DNA from: Euglena gracilis
Taxonomy: Eukaryota; Euglenida; Euglenophyceae; Euglenales
DNA: 64,000 bases
Direction of reading: 5' to 3'
Assembly: GCA_039621445.1 (NCBI GenBank)
Contig: CP154954.1
Span: 67,676,714 to 67,740,713 of the forward strand
The notes under the pieces were generated by a model, which saw nothing but the letters and a program-made list of their open reading frames with translations, was not told the DNA's origin and made no database searches. A program made the translations under genes and the position numbers. Below, piece by piece: positions 1-23,500 of the stretch (the stretch's first letter is position 1; each line of letters starts with the position of its first letter).

Positions 1-422
1 CCCAGATCAATATGGATCACACAACCAAAACATTTTACTGGTTCTAAATGAGAGAGAGCGCGCACGCGCCCGCGCATGAGAATTGCACCAATCTGAATCT
101 AAAAGAGACAAAATCAAATACAAGATTCCAAACACGAAGCAACACGCACAGATGAAAAAGGGCAATTGTGTTCCACAAGAATGCCGTCACGCCTTGTGCA
201 ACGGAGTCACCAACGTCACCAGTCAACGTACAGTCACGTCCTCGGGGTGTTCATCATATGATTGGTGCTTAAAATTAGATTCATTTGAGTTGCCTGCAAC
301 GTTGGACATCGGGGAGAACACAATTGTCTTGCTCTTGTCTGTTGGGAGGGGGCAGGCATCAGCCCGGGGCGCCTGCCCCGAGAGGCCGGCCCATAGTGGC
401 CCTGAGCGACCAGCGAGGTGGC

Positions 423-1125
423 TCAGGGTGACGTACCGCTCTGTCCGAGGCTGGGCAGCCCCACACGCCGATTGGAGACCCAATCCACCACCGTCTGGCG
501 CTGACGCGTCGGCGAGAGGCTGACTCGTGAGAACCTGCAGATTCATCCGCCTCAACTGTCGGAGTCTGGCAGCGCGACCTCAGACAGAAATGCAGCCCAC
601 ACCCTCCCTCCAATCTGAATGAACGGCCAACGCCTGTGAAAAAAACTGGTGCCAAACTATTGGCGCTTTTCAAACTGACCTAATCCTCTCGAAAAATGCC
701 AACCATCTTTCACATTCACATCTTTCACATTGGGTCAATTTGAATGTTATAATTAAGTTGAATTTTAATTAACTATTTAATTACCATTTGATAATTATTA
801 ATAAATAATTCAATTTCAATTAATCAATTTAATTGAATTTAATTTAATATAATTAATTCGTTTATTTTTCAATGTAAGATACATTTAATTTGCATTTGAC
901 AAAATGGCACACCGTGCAGCTTTCGACACCGAGCCCGGGGCCACGCAGGGGAGGATCCACTTGCCGCCCGCCATCGACGCCAGCACCTTCTCGCACTTTG
1001 TCAGCTTCTCCGCCACGAGGTGGGTCCAGTCCAGCGCGGCGTCGTGGACAAGGACGCCCCCCAGCGCCGCGATGCAGTCCTGCAGCTGCTGCTTCTTGCG
1101 CCGCCCCTTGAAGCCGGGGGTGGGC
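423..1125 (-). CDS. 3' end of a BRCT-domain protein (two exons, C-terminus)
   Basis: Two exons join in phase: 1125-945 and 494-423, the latter ending in TGA. The first opens after a TTGGGTGCAG acceptor and ends at TGC|GTGGCC; the second opens after GCGCCAG. Together they encode about 83 residues forming most of one BRCT domain at the extreme C-terminus. Visible landmarks are the early IAALGGVLVHD strand and glycine pair, THLVAEKLTKCEKVLAS (the THLV strand and helix 2) and GGKWILPC followed by TVVDWVSNRRVG, which carries the signature tryptophan of helix 3. BRCT domains bind phosphopeptides or other BRCT domains, usually in DNA-damage or cell-cycle proteins; that role is inferred from family. 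Third codon positions are mostly G or C, as in the other host genes. A basic stretch, GFKGRRKK, precedes the domain. The 5' part lies further right on the same strand; the RING exons at 4.8-6.8 kb are candidates but the link is unproven. Confidence 0.72.
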
Positions 1126-2151
1126 CTGCACCCAATTTTGCCATAAATAGGGAGGAACTCTCCGCAAATACAGTGGTCATCATTGTTTGAATGGTGGCGC
1201 GCCATCTCAAAAAAAATAATGATGGCATATCATTTACACAAAAATATGTCACACATCATAATGTCATAATATCAAAAATGATATAATATCATATTTAAAA
1301 ATGCAATGCAATACATGTCATATGCTTAAATGGCAGCCTTTAACTACTGCCCCCCCCCCCGGGGTCCAGCAGTTCAACGAGGTGGGGAGGTCCAGCTTCT
1401 TAAATGCAAACTGATGGGGGTTTCGACGGCACTTTTTTGGTGTTTTCCGTTATTTTTGGGGGCAGGGTTAGGGTTATAGTTATCGTTCCAAAAGGGATTC
1501 AGGTTGGCCCAGGCCGAAGTTAGAGGCCAAAATTCGGGACTAAATTGGGCCTAATTTTAGCCTTCATTGAGTTTTTCAAAAGGCCTAAATCCTAACCCTA
1601 ACCCTATTCCAACTTACCCTAACCCTATCCTTTTCACATAACCCAAGCCATAACCCTAAACCTGGAGTAGTTCTTCCGTACTACACATTGTTTTCATGGG
1701 CACCTCTGGGGGGCAGCGCGAAAACGCAGGTGAATTGGGGGAATGTTCGTAAATGCTTAAACGAGGGGGTCAGACACCCCCTCTAGAAGGGCCAGTAGTC
1801 AAAGGCTGTCGTTTAAACATAATTGAGCATTGGATAATTGAATACTCCAAATTTTCTAAACTTTCTCCGCTGAATATTTGTTGAAGGGGACAAAAAAACC
1901 AATGAAAAACTGATATTGAGTTAAAAAAAAAATCGTTCCTTGCAAGTTCACCTAAACTTTGGTTATATTTTTTTCTTTGTTTTCAACCCTGACTGAGTTG
2001 ACTTCAGAACCTCAGTTGGATGTGAAGGTCCAAGCTGAAAGCATGAATCTCTTGGTATGGTTCACCAGTAAATCAGGAGCAGGAATTCACTCAGCGTTGG
2101 GGACGCAAGAGTCCCAAGGGTAATTTCTCACACCTGATGGTGTGGGGTGGA
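1126..2151. other. Intron or intergenic DNA with TTAGGG-like repeats
   Basis: No coding signal is visible. Around 1585-1660 there are several CCCTAA units, some perfect and some degenerate, resembling an interstitial TTAGGG-type telomere repeat. A C-run/G-run palindrome lies near 1350-1365. The stretch lies upstream of the BRCT exon on its strand and is probably intron. Confidence 0.5.
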
Positions 2152-2529
2152 GTACTACCCAGACCTCCATTTAGTGCGTATCACAACGTATCTGTGATAC
2201 ATTAAATTTTTTTTGGTGATACGTATGTGATACATTAAATTTTTTTTGGTGATACATATGTGATACATTAAAAAAATTTTGGTGATACATATGTGATACA
2301 CAAATTCTCCTTGGTGAAACATATAATAAAATTGTGAAACACAAAATTTTAAGATGAAAAATTCACAGACACACGTATGATGGCGCTCACCCGGGCTTCA
2401 GGAACTCAGGTCCCATGGCTGCTCCATCCCCACTTCCGTGGTGCTGACCAAGCACCTATGACAGATTCCAAATTTTAGCCCGCGGTCGGCTGCGGTTGGC
2501 AGTGGTCGGCAAAATAGTCGGCCGTAGGT

Positions 2530-3080
2530 GGGGGGCAAAAATGGTTAAAATGGCCAAAAGTGAGCAAAAGAGGCCAAAGAAAAGCTGTTTTGGACACTGT
2601 TTTTGAGACTCCAGAAGCTGCACCTGGCGCAAAATGGTCAAAAATGATCAAAGTGGACCAAAAAGTTACCAAAAGCAGGCAAAAAATAACAAAAAAAATG
2701 CCCAAAGTGGTCCAAAAAAGCCAAGAATGGCCCAAAATGGCCTTGCTTTTGGTCAATTTTGGTCACTTTAGAAGCTTTTTTTGTTCTTTTGGCAACAAAC
2801 TGGCACAAAATGCTCAAAAATGGTCAAATTGGACCAAAAAGAGACCAAAAAAATGGCAAAAATAACAAAAGAAAGGTCGAAAATGGCTTTAAATGGTCAA
2901 AAATGGCCCAAAATGGCCCAAGAGCAGGACAAAATGGCCCAAAATTACAAAAAGTGGGCAAAAAGTGGCCAAAAAATGGTCAACATAGGTCAAAATTGAT
3001 GAATTATGGTGACAAATGGGCCAAAAGGAGACAAAAGCAACCTAAAATGGCCAAAAGTGGCCAAAAGTGGCCAAAAGTCA
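2530..3080. repeat. Degenerate AAAATGGCC / CAAAATGGTC array
   Basis: About 550 bp built from diverged 9-12 bp units of the form (C)AAAATGG(C/T)C, inside the hAT-like element. A similar array occurs at about 16190-16700 in a transporter intron. Several artificial open frames rich in K, W, Q and N arise from it. Confidence 0.7.
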
Positions 3081-3081
3081 C

Positions 3082-3423
3082 CCCCGGTGGAATTGCCATG
3101 CGTGCCATGTCCTCAATTGTGATGAATCCAAAAGTTTCCTTGCTGTCAAAGCCCTCCTTCCGAAGGGAACCTTCAAAACGACGGAATACAGGATTCCGAG
3201 ACAACAATTCCTCAAACCATGGACAAGAGTAATCACTTTCTTCCTTCTGTGTTGAAACGACCTCCAATGACAACATCTCTTTCGGAACTTCCTCAACCCC
3301 GACTGATGCCACAGAAGATGATTCTGCAGAGGATTCGAGGTCCCCCTGCGCATATTCCATTTGTCTGCAGAGGCAGAGAGGCAAAGAAACAAGAAAAAGT
3401 GGAACAGGAAGCTGAAAAAACAT
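3082..3423 (-). CDS. Transposon-borne open frame with a SAM-like segment
   Basis: The minus-strand frame could be an exon of about 94 codons (3364-3082), with a CTGCCTCTGCAG acceptor and a GGG|GTGACT donor, or a longer open frame reaching 3423. An acidic, serine-rich start is followed by WFEELLSRNPVFRRFEG, LRKEGFDSKETFGF and ITIEDMARMAIPPG. The last two pieces resemble the helical pattern of SAM-like domains (an LRxEG..S turn, an lTxEDL helix, then a (G/A)IPxG end). Codon third positions are about half A/T, unlike the host exons. The frame lies wholly inside the 2160-3622 transposon, so I take it as an element-borne or captured fragment, not an exon of the neighbouring RING or BRCT genes. Function is unknown. 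Confidence 0.45.
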
Positions 3424-4789
3424 TTCGATGTAAAAATGTAAAAATGTAAAAATTTCTAAAAAAAATTGGTGTACATATGTGATACATTAAAAATTTTTTG
3501 GTGATACATATGTGATACATTAAAAATTTTTTGGTGATACATATGTGATACATTAATTTTTAGGCTGTGATACATGTGATACGTAAAAAAAAATTTGGTG
3601 ATACATACTAAATGGAGGTCTGGTACTACCCGTCATGCTTGCTCGCACTGGCCTAAGACCAGCCCAAACCCTCAATCTGTGCACGCATTCTCGAAAACCC
3701 ACCCACGCACCCATCCCAGCTGGGGCAGCGCTGTGTGGGGAGGCCTGGTGGGGTTGGGCCCCACTCACCACAGCCCTGTGCAAGGAAACCGTCCTCCGGC
3801 GCAGAACGAAAACTTTAATCTAAAAACCAGCGCCAACAGGAAGGAGGAGGGGAGCAGGTTTCCGGGATTCACTCCCACCGTGTCAAAACCATGCACGCTG
3901 ACAACTCCGAGGGAGGGAGGGAGTCCAGTCGTCGGGGTTGTTCCCGCCATGAGTGAACGCCAGGCCAGGCAGAGAGCCGCGTTTGCAGACGTGGTTGCAC
4001 GAGGAGTGGGGGCAGTGGCAGGACACTCCACGGCGCCGAATCATACAGGTCGGGGGAAGAGAAATTAAACAGGGTTTGAAGCCATTCTGACAGCGTAGCC
4101 AGCGCAACCCTGTGCCGTTGTGCCTGCACCGGAGATGGCCACAAACAGAATAATATCCAGCGCGACCCTGATTGTTGGAGCCTTTGAGAGACATTCTGGT
4201 GCACGACAAAATGTCAAAGGCACCCATTCCGCAGGGGGGGTGGGGAGGAACTGGGGGGCTAAAAACCAAACATAAACATCCCTGGGGGCGTTTGCATGGC
4301 AGCCAAACGCATAAAGCCCCTCAAAGGAAGTGCCGGCTGGCCGGCAAAAAATTGTGACAGTTTTTGCATATAAATTCAAAGTTTCCTGCCTAAAAAATGG
4401 CGACTAATGACTTTTGCAGAAATTGATGAAGTTCGACAATATGAGGCCAAAGTTACGGTGGAAATTAGACTGATTGGATTCCAGGACTTTGATCTTCCTG
4501 CCCAAATATGATCTAAGATAATCCCCCTGAAAAATAAAATAAAACCCCCACGGTCTTGAAATCCCGCCCAAAGATAAAATAAAAAAAGAGGACAATATTC
4601 AGGGGGGGGTTCCCTCCAGAAGAACAGTAATGACCCATTGCAGGGCAAGGACCCCTCTGGGCTGTGGACGGCAAAAAAAACAGACCTTGCGAAGCTCCGC
4701 AGGACCTGGGGTCACACCCGAGCCCAACGGCGTGGCTTGACAGTCCCACCCGGTGGGGGGGGGGGGACCGCACGGAGAGCCCTGCGCAC

Positions 4790-6819
4790 CGCACGCGCAG
4801 GCCGTCCAGGCGGGCGCGCACGCCACGGTCCGGCGGCTCACGGTCCGGCGTGGCGCCGCCGTCCAGCGGGCACTGCCGGTGCCCCGCCAGGCACGCGCCG
4901 CAGAACGTGTGGCCGCAGCCGCGGACCCGCAGCGGGCTGACAAACGGCTGCTGGGGATGCACGCCCCCCTGCAAGGAAACTTTTCTGATTCTGGACCTGC
5001 AAATCGTGGGTAAAAGGTTAAAAATTTATGGTGTAAATGCCAATTGATTGTGGATTCCAAATCTCAGATCAGTTTCAATTTCTCAGAGCAAATTCACAAT
5101 ATGTTGTGAATGCCACTTATATAATATTTATAACAAATCATTTTGTATGTTTATATATTTCATACATCTTTAATGTTTACGTCGCTTATTCCACAACAGT
5201 TGCAGTTGCGACTTCTCGGAAATTTCAATTTTGCTTCCTGTTGAATCAGTTCATATTGGAAGTTTTGGGAAAAGTCGGATGAGTGGGAAGCGACGGGGAG
5301 AGGAAAGAGTTTGATGTTGCCTGAAAATATTGGACCCTGGTTGGCGAAGAACATGCAGCATACGCAAACACAAAATGATGTTGGGGGGATTGTGTAAGTT
5401 CTCAGGTGGAGCAAAACTGAGTGTTCATCAGTCGACTCCAGGATTGGAAGTTTTCCTATTTTTGGGGACCGCCCTGAAACAATTTCAAAACAAAGGTGTC
5501 CTCAGCAAGGGTTGAAATTTGAAACTTGTACTCTGGGGTGCCTGCCCATAGCACGGTGCGAACTTCCTCAAAAAGAAGCCTCGTCCCCTTGCACCCCACC
5601 CAAATCGACAAGAAGAAACCCTCTCCTGGTTCTCAGAAGGCATCATCAAGGTATGTGACTAAAGGCAGGAAAGCACGAATCAAGGAAAGGAACTCCCACA
5701 CCACCAATCAAGTCAAAAATATCTTGACAACCACGCCGAATGCCCGGAACAGGGGTTTTTTTTTACCCTCCCCCCCCCTATGTCCAACGACCGGTAACCT
5801 CTGTCCTCTGACCGGGGGGGCAGTCGTTAGACATAGGGTAGTGACCAAAAGGTGTCCTCTGACCGGGGGGTGGTCGTTGGACACAGGGTCGGGAAAAAAA
5901 GTTTGCCGAAACCCCCCCAAACAGGTCAAAATTTTCCTTCCGGCGCTTCGCGCCTCCATTTCCAGCCCTGTCAACAAATATTTCCTCAAATAGCACCCAA
6001 AACATACCTTCACGCCACGGGATTTCACAAAAAATAATAATAAATTACCCAGTCGACAATCCATGCATTCCATCAACCATCTTCACTCCATCATACAACC
6101 TAGCAAAACACCCGAAAATGTCATGGTGGAATGTTGGGAGTGTGGTGAAGCTCCTTCAACAACCGCAAGCACTATCTCCCCGGTGGAGCGCTCGTAATGC
6201 ACAAAACTCCCCAGAGGGAACATTTTAATGGACGATGGGCTGCGGGGTACAGGACAAGGGCGGAAGAAAAGCCTTTTAGGGCTGGCAAACCTCCGGTTTT
6301 CACACACCTGCAAAAAAGACATCAAACCTCCGAAAAGGTGTCCTCTGACCGGGGGGGTGGTCATTTGGACATAGGGGGGTCGTTGGACATAGGGGGGGGG
6401 GGGGTTGGAACGGGGGGGGGGTCGGCACCCACCCACCCACCCCCCGGGTGGGGGGGGTCCCGGGGGACCCACCCACTTTTGCCCGAAAATGGCCAAAAAT
6501 GCTAAAAATAGCACCTTTTTCAAAATTTCCGGTGCCTTCGGCGCCAAAAAAGGCATACCCACCAGCTCCTACCCCCAGCCCCCCCCCCCCGGGGGGAGGG
6601 GGTCCAAGGGACCCACCACCCTACCCCCCCCCGGGGGAGGGGGTCCAACACTAAAAAACCCCTGGCCCGGAAAGTGTCGGATTGCACCCCTGGAGCTACC
6701 GAAGGGAAGGAAAAAAAAGGGTCCACGGCACATGATATGGCAGGGGAGCGTGGGGGGCAAAGGGGGCACATCAGGTCGGCCGGGACGGGGTCCACGTACA
6801 GGAATTGCCGCTCGGGCAT
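4790..6819 (-). CDS. RING-finger protein, N-terminal exons
   Basis: Exon 1 (6819-6727) starts at an ATG giving MPERQFLYVDPVPADLMCPLC, a typical beginning for RING proteins in which CPLC supplies the first zinc ligands. If translation starts upstream, the exon opens at 6860 after a CAG acceptor. Exon 2 (4968-4790) follows a TTTCCTTGCAG acceptor in the same phase. It carries RGCGHTFCGACLAGHRQC then PLDGG, supplying the C-x-H-x2-C-x2-C ligands and the closing CPLD, as in TRAF/RNF-type RINGs whose last pair is CPxD. It continues through VRARLDGLRVR, like the linker before TRAF-type zinc fingers, to a phase-2 CG|GTGCGC donor. RING domains recruit ubiquitin-conjugating enzymes, so an E3 ligase role is inferred. 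The C2-C3 loop is long if the CC|GTGG donor is used; a GC donor would shorten it. Further exons are not identified; the BRCT exons downstream could belong here. Confidence 0.72.
5750..6664. mobile_element. hAT-like element with exact 8-bp target duplication, composite
   Basis: The ends are CAGGGGTTTTTTTT and the inverted AAAAAACCCCTG, flanked by GCCCGGAA on both sides (5742-5749 and 6665-6672). The 915-bp element sits in the intron between the RING exons. Inside is a second inverted pair, CCTATGTCCAACGACC (about 5768) and GGTCGTTGGACATAGG (about 6375), so another element seems nested in it. The right part contains a GCCTTCGGCGCC hairpin near 6532-6546. Confidence 0.8.
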
Positions 6820-6860
6820 GTCGGGGCCAGGCCGCCGTCGCCAGAAGAGCCCCGCGGTGG

Positions 6861-8334
6861 CTGCCAGGCCCAGGGGATTCACAGGAATGGAGTTGGTCAT
6901 GCCGGACCACGTATCCTGGCAGTGCTAATGCCGGTCAAAAAGTGCCGATTAGGAGGAGGCCGACTTTGGTCATGTGTTCTGCTCTGTCCCTGGGGGTTGC
7001 ATTTGAGATTGCACTTGGGTGCCTGTCTCAGCAGGCGGCCGAAGGGGGGTTCAGTGACCCCGGGAGGTGCCCTATGGGGTGCCTGCCCACAGCAACCTAC
7101 ACCCACTGGGGGTCAAATTTGGACCCTGGTGCTTGCCAACCAAGCTTAGCACCACCCAACCCAAAACCTGGGGTCCAAAGTGTCCTATGCCCCCTGCCTG
7201 CTGTAGCACCAACCCAGGAGGGGGGGGGGTGCAAAAGACCACCCGAGCTCAAATCCAATGGATTTTTGGCCAGATATCATGGGGGTCTGGGACTAACAGC
7301 CAGCCAGTCATTCTAGAAAAAAATACCAAATCACCCAGGGTTGGCGGGTGGACACGCCTTGAGCCAGCCTTGTCAGGTTGGGTGGAAGGGGCGGAAGGCG
7401 CCTCCGAAGTCGGGGCGGAGCCACATGTTGGGTATGGTCAAGCCATGTGGGGAGGACGTGGTGGCTGAAGACAAATGGGGCCCTGCACACGCCACAGAAG
7501 CGGAATTCCAATACGGTGATGGCCGGCGAACTCAAGTTGAATTTTTTTCCAATAATCAAAGGATTATGTCCGTGCCATTGACGTGCGTGTTAACCCATCG
7601 CGCAGCCAATTTGAACAAGTTTGAAATTTCGAAACTGACTGCGCACATTGAATACTTGATGAGAAACGGGATATTGCTCTGGATTACAAGGTCCTGAGCT
7701 CCCGAGGAGGGAGGCACTTAAAATGCAAGGCGCTTTGCAGCAAAGGAGGAGAAACAGTGCGTGCGGGTGCAGTCAAAAAAAATCAATGGGGGTGCGGGAG
7801 AAGGGCAGGTGAAGTAAAAACGTGGGGAACGTCGGGAAACGAGGGGAAAACGTGGGAAACTGGGTACGGATTGGAGATGCGGAGGTGGATCGCGTGCCGA
7901 GGGTCAGACTGCAGGTGAAGAAGATGAGGAGGCTAAGGGTTAGAGGGTGGGGTTTGGAGTTAAGGGTTTGGAGGTCCGCGTGATGGTGACGACCGAAATC
8001 AGCCAAAGAATGTATGTCACGCTGAACGCTGAGAGACAGGGGGGGGGGGGCGCATATTTTTCAGTACTCTTCCATTCCTCCCTCCCAAGATGTCAGAAGA
8101 TTGTCTAACAAGCGTTCGGACCAGAGTTTGAAGGGCCACCAAACTGCGGCGAAACTATACACACATAACGTGGACATAACACCCATTTTACACAAAACAT
8201 ACACACACAAACAATACTCAAACAAAGTTTAGAATGGGACAAAAAATTTCATCTCAATCATCTCAAAAAAAAACAATTGTCACGATTGTTTGATTATTTT
8301 CTTTCTAATGAAATTTTGCCCCACTGACCGCACT
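6861..8334. other. Region between the RING gene and the transporter 3' end
   Basis: No exon with the G/C-ending codon bias of the neighbours is evident. The open frames on both strands here run through C-rich repeats or AT-rich text. The transporter 3' untranslated region and the RING promoter or 5' untranslated exon should lie here, but I see no clear poly(A) or promoter signal. Confidence 0.4.
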
Positions 8335-20176
<11,842 letters not shown>

Positions 20177-20201
20177 CACTGCAGGTCAGGAGGGGCACAA
20201 T

Positions 20202-20500
20202 CAGACTTTCATTTAGTGCGCCGGGGCGAAGTCAGCCGCAGCGCACGATCAAATCTTTGCCGCGGCACACCCGCGGCGCAACTGAAATGCTGCCGTGGCG
20301 CACCAACAACGCACCCATGGCGCACCAATGACGTCCCGCGGCACATGCTTTTTTTTGCCGCGGCGCACCTGAAACGCTGCTGCGACGCACGCAGCGCACA
20401 GAAAGAACTCTTCCGCGGCGCACGCGGTCACAAAATTTCCGGTGCCGCGGCGCACGCGGCGCAGAAAAAAAAATTCCGCGGTGCACTAAACGAAAGTCTG
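20202..20500. mobile_element. hAT-like MITE just upstream of the transporter start codon
   Basis: The ends are CAGACTTTCATTTAGTGCGCC and the inverted GTGCACTAAACGAAAGTCTG. The flanks are exact copies of GGCACAAT (20194-20201 and 20501-20508). The 299-bp interior is made of CCGCGGCGCAC repeats. Its end sequence resembles that of the 2160-3622 element (CAGACCTCCATTTAGTGCG). It lies 25 bp upstream of the predicted ATG, in the 5' untranslated region or first intron. Confidence 0.9.
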
Positions 20501-20508
20501 GGCACAAT

Positions 20509-23500
20509 CACGCGTTATTTTTGAAGCGCCTTAAAAAACTTTAAAAAAACTAAATAAACCGAAAAAATTTTTGACCGAAATGCCTGAAAATAGCTTTAAA
20601 AAACCTGGCAACATCTTTTTCCAACCAAACAAAAATGAAGTCTAAAAATCTCGGCAAACGCAATCCAACTCCAAGAAAAAACTATTGCTGGCATCGCTGG
20701 AACATTGTCTATCCACAAAAATGGGGTTTTAGCCTTTTTTTCTTGGGTTTTGGGCACTGTTCGACGCCCGGAAGGTCCTTGGACTGCCCATTGAAAATGG
20801 AATTTTTTTGAAAACTTTAAAAATGCTTTTGAGGACCGTAAAAAAAATTGGATTCAAAAAAACAACCCTTGGGCAAAGTTTTCAAAAGAAATCCCACGGG
20901 CCGTCCTGTACAGCCTGTGTCCAATGTCCAATAATCAACTCTCTGTTCTTGCAACACCGAACAGTGTGCAAGGAACCCCCTTTTCGGACTGGTCAACAAA
21001 AGTGCTCCTTAGAAGGGGCACTTCGGGTAGCACTGGCAGTGTGGCAGTATGGGCTTCACATGGCAACCTTTCTGATTCTCAGCAAAATAAACGGTGTCCC
21101 TTCTTAGAAACAGCTATGCTTAAGCGCATGGAAAATAATAAAATAAATAAATACTTCTCCATCGGCGCATAAATCACACAAATTCCTTGGACAAAATTTC
21201 AGAAATAGAAAAAAGAAGGTTAATAATTGTCGATGAGAGTTTGGCTACAGAAGGGGATCTGACTGGGAGCAATTGTCGACGGAAAAAAATCTGCCAGGAA
21301 GAATATTGGACGAAAATGCCGGGAAAATTCTTGACGCCTGCTTAAAAATGGCCAGTAAAAATTCTGGAAGTAAAATATCATGATCCCATTTGCCAGGGAA
21401 ATACATCAAAATTCAAATCAAAATACCAAAGGTTTCCAAAATACAACATCCAACAGGTTGGTGAAATCCTAAACGCCGAAAAAAATTTTTGGGTGTTCAC
21501 TGGAGAAAATTGGATTTTTTAATTGGCCAGGAAAAATCCTAGACGGATCCTTAAAAGGTGGGGAAAATCCTGGACAAAATTTCGTCCAGAATTTTTCCCG
21601 CGACAATTTTTCCTGTTCCAGTCTCCCCCCCCCCCGTACAAATAGAGCAACAGGGTCAAAGTAAATATGATGCAGGAGGTTGCATTGATTCTTTTTTGGC
21701 ATGCTTTCAGGGTTGTGGGGATTGGCACATACACCAGAAGGGATCCAGAAGTGTCACATGCACCCCTGAATCCACTTCCACCCCTGTCAGTCCGTTTTTG
21801 TTGCAACAACCTATGCTTTTGCTCGGTGGCTGGATATGTTTCCACACAATTCCCAAAAACTGGTTTTGGTTGTGCTGTGCAAACACATATGGCAGTCATT
21901 TTCCTCCAATTCCCAGCAACTCAAGGCGCTGGCAACATGCTGAAGCACGCACCTTGTTTCTATCTGAAGAATGATGGACTTTCTTTTCACGGAAAGAGGA
22001 GGGGGGACAGGACGAGGGCAAGCAAGCCAGATTCCAGACGGAGGAAAAGGAAGGTGCATCGAGGGTCTGGTTCGGTCGGCACGGGTGGATGATACATATT
22101 GGCCCAGCGGGAGAGTGAACACACCCTCAAGGAGAGAGCCGTCCGTCGCTGCCTCCGACGGGAGACACTCCAGGGTTCTCGTTTGGAGATAGGGACCAAG
22201 GGTTTTATTTAAGCCCGGGGGGGGAGGGGGTCCCCCCACCCACCCACCCCCTGGGCCCCCGGGGGGGGGGGGGGGTCCCGGGGGACCCCCCAAAAAAATG
22301 GCCGAAAAATCGCGAAAAGTGCTGAAAATAGCACTTTTTCAAAAAAATTTGGCGCCTTCGGCGCGGAAAAGTATATCCCACTCCCCTCCGGAGGGACCCC
22401 CCTCCGGAGGGACCCCCCTCCGGAGGGACCCCCCCCCCCGGGGGGCCCCCTCGGGGGGGGGGGCTCGGCCGGACCCACCCTCCCTCCCCCCCTCCCCCCC
22501 GGGGGTCCACGACTTTAAAAAAAAACCCTGATAGGGACACACCAGGCGATCAGGGTTGGTGACCTGCGAATAGGGTTATTTGGGCAACCGAAACATTGCT
22601 GCCTCTCTGAAGACCTCACATGAGCTCACCCACCAAAGCAAACCTCGCTCCTCCACAAAGCGATCTGTCAATAAATTTCAGTTGTCGGCCGTCAGAATTG
22701 GTCGTCATCCTACTGCTTGAAGGGCGGGGTCACTTCCAGGACAGCTTGGCTGCTTGTGCCCCTTGGGCATCTCTTCGTTCCCCTTTAAAACAACTTCACA
22801 GGCTTTGGGTGGTGACGATGAGCAAGCTTTGTCAACAAAAAGGTCGCTGTGACAAAGGGCGGGAACGAAAAGTAACGTGAAATGAAAGGTGGTTTTCCAC
22901 TAGGGAGTACAAATGCAACATGTTCAAGCAAAGAAAACGTCAACTGAATGGAAAGTTGTACAATAAATTCATTTTTGTACAACTTTTTGTATAATTTGAT
23001 TTTGCAGAATTTGAAGGTTGAAAAGGGCGTATGATTAGTATCCTTTGCTATGGCATGGAACAGATAAAAAAGTGCAAATAAAATTTGCAGGGACTTGAAA
23101 GGAGATTTGACCATCAAATGTTTTAAGGAAGGAGGAAGGAAAGGAGGTTTGCGAAATCGGCCGCAAAAACGTCGCTCATAAAACGTCTCCAAACGTCTCC
23201 GCTGACTTGTACAGTGGGTCTCAGATACCGCAAAAGTTGTTCTTCTGGGGGGAGCTTCAGGTTGGTCAGCTTCCAAAAAAAAGGCGTGGCACAATGCAGG
23301 GAGAAGGCAGAAAATGTGTGGGGAAAATGAAATAAGTAAAGGCGAAATGAGGAAAGGAGATCCATATGGGGAAAAAATATATGCAAACGAAAGTAAACAA
23401 ATAAACAGAAAAATGAACCCCCCCAAAAAAAAACTGGTCCCCACGTGTGGCACCAAAACTGGTTCCACCTGTGGCACTGAAAGTGCTTCCCAGACTGGGG

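Larger units (their letters stand above)
2160..3622. mobile_element. hAT-like DNA transposon, 1.46 kb, with 8-bp target duplication
   Basis: The element begins CAGACCTCCATTTAGT and ends with the inverted copy ACTAAATGGAGGTCTG. It is flanked on both sides by GTACTACC (2152-2159 and 3623-3630), an exact 8-bp direct repeat. Inverted repeats starting CA and an 8-bp duplication are the signature of the hAT superfamily. Just inside each end are several copies of GTGATACATATGTGATACATT-like repeats (about 2190-2310 and 3468-3610), resembling the subterminal transposase-binding repeats of hAT elements. The interior holds an AAAATGGCC-type array (2530-3080) and an open frame on the minus strand (3082-3423). 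I see no transposase, so the element is probably non-autonomous. Confidence 0.85.

Noticed and set aside
6405-7316. 303-residue plus-strand open frame
   Set aside because: It starts in C/G-run transposon sequence and runs antisense to the RING exon; composition is Pro/Gly-rich and there is no recognisable domain.
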